A stretch of 35,825 nucleotides of DNA from Burkholderia sp. Bp9143 (lineage in GTDB: Bacteria; Pseudomonadota; Gammaproteobacteria; Burkholderiales; Burkholderiaceae): positions 1 to 35,825 of the forward strand of contig NZ_QTPO01000072.1 of assembly GCF_003853645.1 (NCBI RefSeq), given 5' to 3'. Positions within the stretch are counted from its first letter, which is position 1. Each line of letters begins with the position of its first letter. Under the pieces are notes generated by a model, which was not told where the DNA came from, did not search any database, and saw only the letters and a list, made by a program, of their open reading frames with translations. Below, one piece after another: positions 1 through 7,918 of the stretch. A program made the translations under genes and the position numbers.

Positions 1-33
1 GCGACACTTCTACTACGAAACGCCGCTGAATCC

Positions 34-109
34 TGGCGTCCCCTAGGGGATTCGAACCCCTGTACTCACCGTGAAAGGGTGATGTCCTAGGCCTCTAGAC
101 GAAGGGGAC
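34..109 (-). tRNA. tRNA-Glu (anticodon TTC)
   Basis: The minus strand folds into a complete cloverleaf. The 7-bp acceptor stem starts GTCCCCT, the T-loop is GGTTCGAATCC, and the anticodon loop is CTTTCAC with TTC at 73-75. The 3' CCA is encoded at 34-36. It lies 140 nt downstream of tRNA-Ala and is probably transcribed with it from the promoter at 344-372. The gene charging this tRNA, gltX, is the next protein gene upstream on the same strand. Confidence 0.97.
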
Positions 110-191
110 ATAATCTTTTCAGATCTGTCTGACTCTCGCCATTCATTCATCATCAACAGCGAAGGCCGAAATTCTAACTGCTTTAAATCAT

Positions 192-230
192 TTTGTGAAG
201 CATTTATTACTACCACTGCTGCTTCGCAAA
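192..230 (-). other. hairpin in the spacer between the two tRNAs
   Basis: Arms at 192-202 and 220-230 are complementary over 11 positions with one G-T pair, and 17 nt separate them. The 140-nt spacer (110-249) is AT-richer than its surroundings and holds no gene. A stem here could be a processing site for the two-tRNA precursor; that is inference. Confidence 0.35.
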
Positions 231-249
231 TCAATCCATTCTGCTCTGA

Positions 250-325
<76 letters not shown>

Positions 326-343
326 TTGCAGAACAGAAATGAG

Positions 344-372
344 ATTATATGGACCGAATTTGAACTTGTAAA
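344..372 (-). promoter_or_regulatory. sigma-70 promoter of the tRNA-Ala/tRNA-Glu unit
   Basis: On the minus strand a -35 TTTACA (367-372) is separated by exactly 17 bp from a perfect -10 TATAAT (344-349). Transcription would start near 337, about a dozen bases before the 5' end of tRNA-Ala. The near-consensus match fits a stable-RNA promoter. Confidence 0.8.
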
Positions 373-403
373 TACCCTTTTTGCGATTGGAGCGAATTTT
401 TTT

Positions 404-440
404 GCGAAGCCGCCGTGACGTCACGCGCAGGCGGCCTCGC
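404..440 (-). terminator. GC-rich hairpin after gltX
   Basis: Arms 404-414 and 430-440 pair over 11 positions with one mismatch, starting 14 bp past the gltX stop. The loop contains TGACGTCA. On the minus strand the stem is followed by an A tract, not a T tract, so it is at best a weak or factor-assisted terminator. Confidence 0.3.
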
Positions 441-453
441 ACTCGCCCCCATC

Positions 454-1863
454 TCAGGCCAGCGCGGCCTCGATACGCGACACCACGACGTCGCGACCGA
501 ACAGCACGAGCACCGCGTCGATCGACGGCGTATGCGTCGTGCCCGCCACCAGCAGGCGCACCGGCATCGCGAGCTGCGGCATCTTCAGCTTGTACGCGCC
601 GAGCGTCGCCTTCAGCGCGGCGGACACCGCTTCCTTCGTCCAGTCGGCCGCCTTCAGCGCGACGACGAGGTCGGCCAGTGCCGGGCGTACCGCATCAGTC
701 ACGTGCTGCGCGAGCGCGTCGGCGTCCGGCGCCGGCACGCGGTAGAACATCGCGGCGCCTTCGGCGATCTCCTTGACCGTCGTCGCGCGATCCTTCATCA
801 GGCCGACCACCGCGTCGAGCGCGGGGCCCGTCGCGATCGCCGCGTCATCGATGCCGAGCGCGTCGAGGAACGGCTTCGCCAGCGCGGCGAGGCGCGCGTT
901 GTCCGCTTCCTTGATGTAGTGGGCGTTCAGCCAGCTCAGCTTGCTGTGGTCGTACTGAGCGGGCGACTTGCCCAGATGCTCGAGGTCGAACCATTCGACG
1001 AACTGCTCGCTCGAGAAGATTTCGGCATCGCCGTGCGACCAGCCAAGACGCGCGAGATAGTTGACGACGGCCTCCGGCAGGAAGCCCGCGTCGCGATACG
1101 CCATCACGCTCATCGCGCCATGCCGCTTGCTCATCTTCTCGCCCTGCTCGTTCAGCACGGTCGGCAGGTGCGCATAGACGGGCGGCTCGCCGCCGAGGGC
1201 GCGCAGGATGTTGATCTGGCGCGGCGTGTTGTTCACGTGGTCGTCGCCACGGATCACGTGCGTGATGTTCATGTCCATGTCGTCCACGACCACGCAGAAG
1301 TTGTAGATCGGCGTGCCGTCCGGACGCGCGATCACGAGGTCGTCGAGCTCCTCGTTCGAGATCTCGACACGCCCCTTCACCGCGTCGTCCCACACGACCG
1401 TGCCGGTCAGCGGGTTGCGGAACCGCAGCACGGGCTTCACGCCGGCCGGCGGCTCAGGCAGCACCTTGCCCGGCTCCGGACGCCACGTGCCGTCGTAGCG
1501 CGGCTTGAGGCCGGCCTCGCGCTGGCGTTCGCGCAGCGCGTCGAGTTCCTCGGCCGACATGTAGCACGGGTACGCGAGACCCTGCTCGAGCATCTGCGCG
1601 AGCACCGCGCGATAGCGGTCCATCCGCTGCATCTGGTAGATCGGGCCTTCGTCGAAATCCAAGCCGAGCCACTGCATCCCCTCGAGGATCGCGTCGACGG
1701 CTTCCTGCGACGAGCGCTCGACGTCGGTATCCTCGATACGCAGCACGAACGTGCCTTTCATCTTGCGCGCGAACGCCCACGGATAGAGCGCGGAGCGGAT
1801 GTTGCCGAGGTGGATGAAGCCGGTGGGACTCGGCGCGAAGCGGGTACGGACAGGACGGGTCAT
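454..1863 (-). CDS. gltX: glutamyl-tRNA synthetase
   Basis: Class I aminoacyl-tRNA synthetase that charges tRNA-Glu with glutamate in the cytoplasm. The 469-residue product has the usual bacterial GluRS length. The N-terminus reads RFAPSPTG followed by the HIGH-type signature HLGN at residues 18-21. The KMSKR loop is at 243-247. The Rossmann catalytic domain fills roughly residues 1-300 and the helical anticodon-binding domain the rest. The reading frame stays open upstream to 2124, but the catalytic N-terminus places the true start at 1863, and the promoter at 1973-2000 lies inside the extension. The tRNA-Glu it charges is 345 bp downstream on the same strand. Confidence 0.96.
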   Translation of the reverse strand: MTRPVRTRFAPSPTGFIHLGNIRSALYPWAFARKMKGTFVLRIEDTDVERSSQEAVDAILEGMQWLGLDFDEGPIYQMQRMDRYRAVLAQMLEQGLAYPCYMSAEELDALRERQREAGLKPRYDGTWRPEPGKVLPEPPAGVKPVLRFRNPLTGTVVWDDAVKGRVEISNEELDDLVIARPDGTPIYNFCVVVDDMDMNITHVIRGDDHVNNTPRQINILRALGGEPPVYAHLPTVLNEQGEKMSKRHGAMSVMAYRDAGFLPEAVVNYLARLGWSHGDAEIFSSEQFVEWFDLEHLGKSPAQYDHSKLSWLNAHYIKEADNARLAALAKPFLDALGIDDAAIATGPALDAVVGLMKDRATTVKEIAEGAAMFYRVPAPDADALAQHVTDAVRPALADLVVALKAADWTKEAVSAALKATLGAYKLKMPQLAMPVRLLVAGTTHTPSIDAVLVLFGRDVVVSRIEAALA

Positions 1864-1972
1864 AAACGGTAACTCGAACGCCTGGGGCGCATGAATGATT
1901 CGACGCGGGATCGACGGCGACAGCCCGGACAGCAATGGGGCCGGCCGCGCCCGGAACGGGAAAGAAGCCGGA

Positions 1973-2000
1973 ATTATACTCGCGCCGTCCTTCGCGCCAA
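1973..2000 (-). promoter_or_regulatory. candidate gltX promoter
   Basis: On the minus strand TTGGCG (1995-2000) lies 16 bp from a perfect TATAAT (1973-1978). The start point would be near 1966, giving a leader of about 100 nt. The site lies in the divergent gltX/patatin intergenic region, which rules out the longer gltX frame. Confidence 0.55.
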
Positions 2001-2143
2001 GCGCGCCGCTTGCTTTATGATGTGCGCGCCGCGGCCGCCAGCCGGCGCCGCGCCGGCCGCCCGGTTTCTGCCGCACGGCCGCTCGGAACCTATCGCCGCC
2101 GCGGGCCGCACGGCCCGCCGCCAAGCCGCCGGAGAACCATTCG

Positions 2144-3073
2144 ATGTCGTCGTCCCCTCGCCTGTCGCGCCGTCACTTCACGATCGCCTGCGCGTCCGCC
2201 AGCCTCGCCGCCTGCACGTCGTTCGGCGACAAGTCCCGCCCCGACAACGCCGCGAATCCTGCGCAGTCGCGCGAGAAGCCCGTGAAGATCGGCATCGCGC
2301 TCGGCGGCGGCGCCGCCCGCGGCTTCTCCCACATCGGCGTGCTGAAGGCGCTCGAGGCACGCGGCATCCCGGTCGAGATCGTTGCCGGCACGAGTGCGGG
2401 CTCGGTGGTCGGGGCGCTGTACGCGTCGGGGATGAGCGGACTGCAGATCAACAAGATCGCGCTCGACATGGATCAGGCGGCGATCAGCGACTGGGCACTG
2501 CCGTTCCGCTCGCGCGGGCTGCTGCAGGGCGTCGCGCTACAGAACTTCCTGAACAAGACGCTCAACAACCGGCCGATCGAAAAGATGGCGAAGCCGCTCG
2601 GCATCGTCGCGACCGACCTGCAGAACGGCCAGCCGATCCTGTTCCAGCAGGGCAATACGGGACTTGCGGTGCGGGCGTCATGCAGCGTGCCGTCGGTCTT
2701 CGAGCCCGTGAAGATCGGCAACCGCGAATACGTCGACGGCGGCCTCGTGAGCCCCGTGCCCGCGTCGTACGCGCGCAAGATGGGTGCGAGCTTCGTGATC
2801 GCCGTCGATATCTCGTCGCGGCCGGACGGTGCGGCGACCGACAACCCGATCGAGATGCTGCTGCAGACCTTCACGATCATGGGCCAGACGATCAAGACCT
2901 ACGAGCTCGACAAATACGCGGACGTCGTGATCCGCCCGAACCTCGCGGCGATGGGCGGCAGCGACTTCAACCAGCGCAACGCGGCGATCCTCGCGGGCGA
3001 GGAAGCCGTCGCGCGCATCATGCCCGAGCTGCAGCGCAAGCTCGCGGCGGCCCGCGGCGCGACGGCCGCGTAA
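2144..3073 (+). CDS. patatin-like phospholipase, RssA type, predicted lipoprotein
   Basis: A 309-residue patatin-family serine lipase or esterase. The oxyanion loop GGGAARG is at residues 54-60, the nucleophile motif GTSAG puts Ser84 in place, and DGG gives the dyad Asp198. The N-terminus has SRRHFT (8-13), resembling a twin-arginine motif, followed by a short hydrophobic stretch and the lipobox LAAC ending at Cys24. The protein is therefore probably exported and lipidated, perhaps through Tat. GGAGAA lies 8 bp before the ATG. The gene is divergent from gltX and converges on the NlpC/P60 gene. The lipid substrate cannot be told from sequence. Confidence 0.9.
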   Translation: MSSSPRLSRRHFTIACASASLAACTSFGDKSRPDNAANPAQSREKPVKIGIALGGGAARGFSHIGVLKALEARGIPVEIVAGTSAGSVVGALYASGMSGLQINKIALDMDQAAISDWALPFRSRGLLQGVALQNFLNKTLNNRPIEKMAKPLGIVATDLQNGQPILFQQGNTGLAVRASCSVPSVFEPVKIGNREYVDGGLVSPVPASYARKMGASFVIAVDISSRPDGAATDNPIEMLLQTFTIMGQTIKTYELDKYADVVIRPNLAAMGGSDFNQRNAAILAGEEAVARIMPELQRKLAAARGATAA

Positions 3074-3166
3074 GCGGTAAGCGGATACATCGCGTGCGCG
3101 GCGCAAGACGCCCGCGCCGCCACCCGCCCGGGCCGGCCGCCGACCCACTATCGGCAGGCCCAAAAC

Positions 3167-3203
3167 AAAAAACCCTGCCGCCTTTCGGTGACAGGGTTTT
3201 TTT
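3167..3203. terminator. bidirectional rho-independent terminator
   Basis: AAAAAACCCTG (3167-3177) pairs with CAGGGTTTTTTT (3192-3203) across a short loop. Each strand has a T run after the stem. It serves both convergent genes, the patatin-like gene (plus) and the NlpC/P60 gene (minus). Confidence 0.88.
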
Positions 3204-3227
3204 GATCCGGCCGATCGCCGGCGAGCG

Positions 3228-3902
3228 TCAGTTGCTGCCGTTTGCCGCGTCGTCGCCGATCGTCGCGCGCACGCGCTGGCGCAGGTCGTCGGCCTTCATC
3301 GGGAACTCCGACTCGATCCGGCGCGCGCCGGTGAAACGCTTTTCCCAATAGCCGCTGTCGAGATCGTCGACGCGAACCGTGCTGCCCGTCGACGGCGAAT
3401 GCACGAACTTGTTGTCGCCGATGTAGATGCCGACGTGCGAGAACGTGCGGCGCATCGTGTTGAAGAACACGAGGTCGCCCGGCTTCAGGTTGCTCATGCT
3501 GACCTTCTCGCCGACGCGGCTCATCTCTTCCGCGCGACGCGGCAGCGACATGCCGAGCGTGTCCTGGAACACGTAGCGCACGAAGCCGCTGCAGTCGAGG
3601 CCGGAATCCGGCGAGTTGCCGCCCCAGCGGTAACGCACGCCGATCATGTTCAGCGCGCCGACGACGACGTCGCCGGCCTTGCCCGCCATGCCGGCGAGGA
3701 ACGACTTCGCACCGCCGCCCGACGACTGGGCACTGGTCTGCTGGAGGGAGGAGCTCGACCCGATTTGAGTCGAATTCGTGACATTTTGGTTAAAACTGCT
3801 GACTTCGTCGGCGAACGCGCCGGGAGCTGCTGCAAACAGGGCGCCGATGAACAGCCCGGCGAGGGTGCGCGCGCATGCCTGGGTCAGGGATCGATGCTGC
3901 AT
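3228..3902 (-). CDS. NlpC/P60 family peptidoglycan endopeptidase, exported
   Basis: A 224-residue secreted cysteine peptidase expected to cut peptide stems of peptidoglycan in the periplasm. A signal peptide covers about residues 1-31 (hydrophobic 14-30, AFA before the cut). A Ser/Gln-rich linker (35-65) follows. The NlpC/P60 domain spans about 78-195, with catalytic Cys104 in DCSGFVR, His156 in SHVGIYIG and a third polar residue at His168. The C-terminal tail (about 195-224) is charged. The gene has its own promoter at 3955-3983 and ends at the shared terminator. It resembles the Spr/MepS family of lytic enzymes. Confidence 0.92.
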   Translation of the reverse strand: MQHRSLTQACARTLAGLFIGALFAAAPGAFADEVSSFNQNVTNSTQIGSSSSLQQTSAQSSGGGAKSFLAGMAGKAGDVVVGALNMIGVRYRWGGNSPDSGLDCSGFVRYVFQDTLGMSLPRRAEEMSRVGEKVSMSNLKPGDLVFFNTMRRTFSHVGIYIGDNKFVHSPSTGSTVRVDDLDSGYWEKRFTGARRIESEFPMKADDLRQRVRATIGDDAANGSN

Positions 3903-3954
3903 TGGTCGATGGAATGTGCTTAAAAATCAGCTGATTGGCGGAAAATTTCGGTCG

Positions 3955-3983
3955 ATACTAGCCAGCGCGTAATCGTTTGTCAA
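3955..3983 (-). promoter_or_regulatory. sigma-70 promoter of the NlpC/P60 gene
   Basis: On the minus strand a perfect -35 TTGACA (3978-3983) is followed after 17 bp by TAGTAT (3955-3960). The start would be near 3948, about 45 nt upstream of the ATG at 3902. Confidence 0.72.
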
Positions 3984-4030
3984 AACAAATTAAAAAATAC
4001 AATCGAGATGGTCAGACCATTGGACGCCTA

Positions 4031-5653
4031 TCACGCTTTCCAGACCGCTTTCAACAGCTTTTGTGTGTAAGGATGTGACGGTTTCGTGAAGATATCGGCC
4101 ACGTCGCCGGACTCGACGATCGCCCCGCCCTGCATCACCGCGACCCGGTGCGCCATCGCGCCGATCACCTCCAGGTCATGGCTGATGAATACATAGCCGA
4201 GGTTGTATTTCTGTTGCAAATTCGCAAGCAGTTTCAGCACCTGCTGCTGGATCGACACGTCGAGCGCGGAAGTCGGCTCGTCGAGGATCAGGATGCGCGG
4301 CTCCAGCACGAGCGCGCGCGCGATCGCGATCCGCTGGCGCTGCCCGCCCGAGAATTCGTGCGGATAGCGATGCAGCACCGTGCGGTCAAGGCCGACTTCG
4401 CGCAGCACGGCCAGCGACTTCGCGCGGCGTGCGTCCGGCGTCAGTTCCGGGCGATGCAGTTCGAGCCCCTCGCCGACGATCCGCTCGATCGTGTGACGCG
4501 GCGACAGCGAGCTGAAGGGATCCTGAAAGACGACCTGCATGTTCGAGCGCAGCGCGGTCTGTTCGCGGCCGCGATAGGTCGACAGCGCGCGCCCCTGGAA
4601 TTCGATCTCGCCGTGCGCCGTCCTTTGCAACCCGAGTAGCGCCATCGCAAGCGTCGACTTCCCGGAACCCGATTCGCCGACGATCCCGAGCGTCTCGCCC
4701 TGCCGCACCGACACGGAGACGTCCGCGACCGCCGTCACCGGCATCGTGCCGAACCAGCCGGCGAAGCCCGGCCGCTTGCGCGCGAACTGCACGCTGACGT
4801 GGCGCGCGTCGAGCACGACGGGCGCGATCGGCATGACCGGCGCGACCGCGCGCTGCGGCCTGCTGTTCAGCAGCCTCTGCGTATATGGATGCTCCGGCTC
4901 CGCGAAAATCCGCTCAACCGGCCCGCTTTCGACCAGCTTGCCGCGCTCCATCACCGCGACCCGCTCGGCGAAGTGCCGCACGAGGTTCAGGTCGTGCGTG
5001 ATCAGCAGGATCGCCATCCCGCGCTTTTCCGCCTCCTCGCGCTGCAGCTCGAGCAGCAGGTCGACGATCTGCGCGCGGATCGTCACGTCGAGCGCGGTGG
5101 TCGGCTCGTCGGCCAGCAAGAGCCGCGGCCGGCAGGCGAGCGCCATCGCGATCATCGCGCGCTGCCGCTGGCCGCCCGACAACTGGTGCGGGTAACTGTC
5201 GACGCGCTTCTCCGGCTCGGCGATGCCGGTGCGCGCGAGCAGCGCGATCGTGCGCTTGCGCGCCTCCGCCGCCGTCACGCCGTCGTGCAGCACGATCGTC
5301 TCGCCGATCTGCGCGCCGATCGTATAGAGCGGGTTGAGGGCCGTCATCGGCTCCTGGAAGATCATCGCGATGGCCGAGCCGCGCAGCCCGCGCATCTCGC
5401 GTTCGCTGTGGCCGGCAAGGTCCTGCCCGGCGAAGCGGATCGTGCCGCTCACGTCGGCGTCGCGCAGCAGCCGCAGGATCGACAGCGCGGTCACGCTCTT
5501 GCCCGACCCCGACTCGCCGACGAGCGCGACGCGCTCGCCGCGGCCGATCGCGAGCGTCACGTCGTCGACGGCCACCGTGTCGCCGAAGCGCACGTGCAGA
5601 TGCTCGAGCGACAGCAGCGGTTCGCCCGCGTTCGATACGACCGTTTCGCTCAT
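4031..5653 (-). CDS. yejF: peptide ABC importer ATPase, two fused nucleotide-binding domains
   Basis: Cytoplasmic ATPase that powers a Yej/Opp-type peptide importer. Its 540 residues carry two complete ABC domains. The first has Walker A GESGSGKS (46-53), signature LSGGQ (158-162) and Walker B LLLADEP (178-184). The second has Walker A at 326-333, FSGGQ (434-438) and ILDEP (456-460). Both ATP sites look intact. Each domain ends with the HPYTQ-containing tail typical of oligopeptide ATPases. The start codon overlaps the yejE stop as ATGA, so translation is probably coupled. E. coli YejF, which helps import microcin C, has the same fused architecture. Confidence 0.93.
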   Translation of the reverse strand: MSETVVSNAGEPLLSLEHLHVRFGDTVAVDDVTLAIGRGERVALVGESGSGKSVTALSILRLLRDADVSGTIRFAGQDLAGHSEREMRGLRGSAIAMIFQEPMTALNPLYTIGAQIGETIVLHDGVTAAEARKRTIALLARTGIAEPEKRVDSYPHQLSGGQRQRAMIAMALACRPRLLLADEPTTALDVTIRAQIVDLLLELQREEAEKRGMAILLITHDLNLVRHFAERVAVMERGKLVESGPVERIFAEPEHPYTQRLLNSRPQRAVAPVMPIAPVVLDARHVSVQFARKRPGFAGWFGTMPVTAVADVSVSVRQGETLGIVGESGSGKSTLAMALLGLQRTAHGEIEFQGRALSTYRGREQTALRSNMQVVFQDPFSSLSPRHTIERIVGEGLELHRPELTPDARRAKSLAVLREVGLDRTVLHRYPHEFSGGQRQRIAIARALVLEPRILILDEPTSALDVSIQQQVLKLLANLQQKYNLGYVFISHDLEVIGAMAHRVAVMQGGAIVESGDVADIFTKPSHPYTQKLLKAVWKA

Positions 5654-6747
5654 CGCTGGCCTCCTGCCGCGCGCACCGAATCGGCGATCCGCGTGTCGAG
5701 CGCGTTGCGCAGCGCATCGCCCATGAAGGTCAGCAGCAGCAGCGTCGCGACCAGCACGCCGAACGTCGACAGCGAGATCCACCACGCGTCGAGGTTGCCC
5801 TTGCCCTGCGCGAGCAGCTCGCCGAGGCTCGGCGTCGGCGGCGGCACGCCCAGCCCGAGGAAGTCGAGGCTCGTGAGCGCGAGGATCGCCCCGCTCATCC
5901 GGAACGGCAGGAACGTGATCACGGGCGTCATGCTGTTCGGCAGCACGTGGCGCCAGATGATCTGCCAGTTCGTGAGCCCCATCGCACGGGCCGCGCGCAC
6001 GTAGTCCTGCATGCGGTTGCGCAGGAACTCGGCGCGCACGTAGTCGGCCAGGCCGATCCAGCCGAACAGCGACAGCAGCACGATCAGCAGCAGGAAGCTC
6101 GGCTCGAAGATCGACGCGAAGATGATCAGCAGGTACAGCTCCGGCAGCGAGCTCCAGATCTCGATCAGCCGCTGCCCGACGATGTCGATGCGCCCGCCGA
6201 AGAAGCCCTGCACGGCGCCTGCGGCGATCCCGAGCAGCGTGCCGATCGCGGTCAGGATCAGCCCGAACTCGACCGACACGCGGAACCCGTATACGAGCCG
6301 CGCGAGCAGGTCGCGCCCGTGCGCGTCGGTGCCGAGCCAGTTCTCACGCGACGGCGGCGCCGGGTTCGGCACGGTCGAAAAATAGTTCAGCGTGTCGTAG
6401 TAGTAGCGGTTCGGCGGATAGACGACGAAGTTGCCCGGCGCCTCGAGCCGCTTGCGGACGTACGGATCGAGATAATCGGCCGGCGTCGGAAAGTCGCCGC
6501 CGAAGGTCGTCTCCGGATACGCATGGAACATCGGGAAATAGGTCCGGCCGTCGTAGCGCACGACGAGCGGCTTGTCGTTCGACCACAGCGGCGCCGCGAG
6601 GCTCGCGGCGAACGCGACGACGAAGATCACGAAGCTCCAGTAGCCGAGGCGCTGCTGGCGAAAGCGCTGCCAGACGCGGCGCGCGGGCGACGGCGACACG
6701 CGCGCACGCGCCGCGTCGATGCGGGACGACACGACGGCCCGGTTCAT
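5650..6747 (-). CDS. yejE: peptide ABC importer permease (DppC/YejE type)
   Basis: Inner-membrane permease subunit of 365 residues. One membrane segment lies near residues 35-55, followed by a large periplasmic loop (about 55-140) that starts SNDKP as in YejE. The core permease domain follows, with five further membrane segments. The coupling loop that contacts the ATPase is visible as ARAMGLTNWQIIWRHVLPN. It pairs with YejB as a heterodimer. It overlaps yejF by 4 bp and lies 75 bp downstream of yejB. Confidence 0.93.
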   Translation of the reverse strand: MNRAVVSSRIDAARARVSPSPARRVWQRFRQQRLGYWSFVIFVVAFAASLAAPLWSNDKPLVVRYDGRTYFPMFHAYPETTFGGDFPTPADYLDPYVRKRLEAPGNFVVYPPNRYYYDTLNYFSTVPNPAPPSRENWLGTDAHGRDLLARLVYGFRVSVEFGLILTAIGTLLGIAAGAVQGFFGGRIDIVGQRLIEIWSSLPELYLLIIFASIFEPSFLLLIVLLSLFGWIGLADYVRAEFLRNRMQDYVRAARAMGLTNWQIIWRHVLPNSMTPVITFLPFRMSGAILALTSLDFLGLGVPPPTPSLGELLAQGKGNLDAWWISLSTFGVLVATLLLLTFMGDALRNALDTRIADSVRAAGGQR

Positions 6748-6822
6748 CGCGCACCTCGCCCGGCGAGCGCGGGCAGGCGGACGGGCGCGCCGGCGAGCGG
6801 CGTGCTAACGGACGGTTTCATG

Positions 6823-7866
6823 TCAGCGCTCCAGATTGTCGAATTGAATGCGCGGGTCGACCCACACGTAGCAGAGGTCCGAGATCAGCTTGGTCGCGAG
6901 CCCGATCAGCGTGAACAGGTACAGCGTGCCGAGCACGACCGGATAGTCGCGCCGCACGACCGACTCGTACGACAGCAGCCCGAGGCCGTCGAGCGAGAAC
7001 AGCGTCTCGATCAGCAGGCTGCCCGTGAAGAACGCGCCGATGAACGCGGCTGGAAACCCGACGATCAGCGGCAGCATCGCGTTGCGGAACACGTGCTTCC
7101 ACAGCACGGTGCGCTCGGCGAGCCCTTTCGCGCGCGCGGTCAGCACGTACTGCTTGCGGATCTCGTCGAGGAACGCGTTCTTCGTGAGCATCGTGATGAC
7201 CGCGAAGCTGCCGACGACCGACGCCGTGATCGGCAGCGCGATGTGCCACAGATAGTCGAGCACCTTGCCGGCGAGCGACAGTTGGGAGAAGTTGTCCGAC
7301 GTGAGCCCGCGCAGCGGGAACAGCTGCCAGAACGAGCCGCCGCCGAACAGCACGAGCAGCAGCACACCGAGCACGAAGCCCGGAATCGCATAGCCGACCA
7401 GCACGACGAGGCTCGTCGCGACATCGAACGGCGAGCCGTTGCGCACGGCCTTCGCGATGCCGAGCGGCACGGAGATCAGGTACGTGACGAAGAACGTCCA
7501 CAGCCCGATGCTGATCGACACCGGCAGCTTCTGCACGATCAGCGACCACACGCTCTGGTGGCGGAAGTAGCTATCGCCGAGATCGAAGCGCGCAAAGCGC
7601 TTCAGCATCAGCCAGTAGCGCTCGAGCGGCGGCTTGTCGAAGCCGTACAGCGCCTTGAGCTGCGCGAGCTGCTGCGCGTCGACGCCGGTATGCGCACGCA
7701 TCCCGAACGGCGCCGCGCCCTGCTCGGTCGCGCCCTTGCGCAGTTCCTGCACGGCCTGTTCGACCGGGCCGCCCGGCACGAACTGGATCACGGCGAACGT
7801 GAGCGTGAGCACGCCGACGAGCGTCGGGATCATCAGCAGCAGGCGTTTGAGGATGTAGCTCCACAT
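6823..7866 (-). CDS. yejB: peptide ABC importer permease (DppB/YejB type)
   Basis: Inner-membrane permease of 347 residues. The N-terminal segment MWSYILKRLLLMIPTLVG followed by FVPGGPVEQ is typical of the DppB/OppB family. Five more membrane segments follow, with the ATPase-coupling EAA-like loop at TARAKGLAERTVLWKHVFRN. It works with YejE, YejF and the binding protein encoded immediately upstream, whose stop lies 52 bp before this start. Confidence 0.93.
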   Translation of the reverse strand: MWSYILKRLLLMIPTLVGVLTLTFAVIQFVPGGPVEQAVQELRKGATEQGAAPFGMRAHTGVDAQQLAQLKALYGFDKPPLERYWLMLKRFARFDLGDSYFRHQSVWSLIVQKLPVSISIGLWTFFVTYLISVPLGIAKAVRNGSPFDVATSLVVLVGYAIPGFVLGVLLLVLFGGGSFWQLFPLRGLTSDNFSQLSLAGKVLDYLWHIALPITASVVGSFAVITMLTKNAFLDEIRKQYVLTARAKGLAERTVLWKHVFRNAMLPLIVGFPAAFIGAFFTGSLLIETLFSLDGLGLLSYESVVRRDYPVVLGTLYLFTLIGLATKLISDLCYVWVDPRIQFDNLER

Positions 7867-7918
7867 AGGGCGTCGACTCGCGATCGATAGGCTGGGTTGA
7901 ACGAAGGGCCGGCAGGCT

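Noticed and set aside
1864..2124. N-terminal extension of gltX
   Set aside because: It adds 87 residues that no GluRS has, and a good TATAAT promoter lies inside it.
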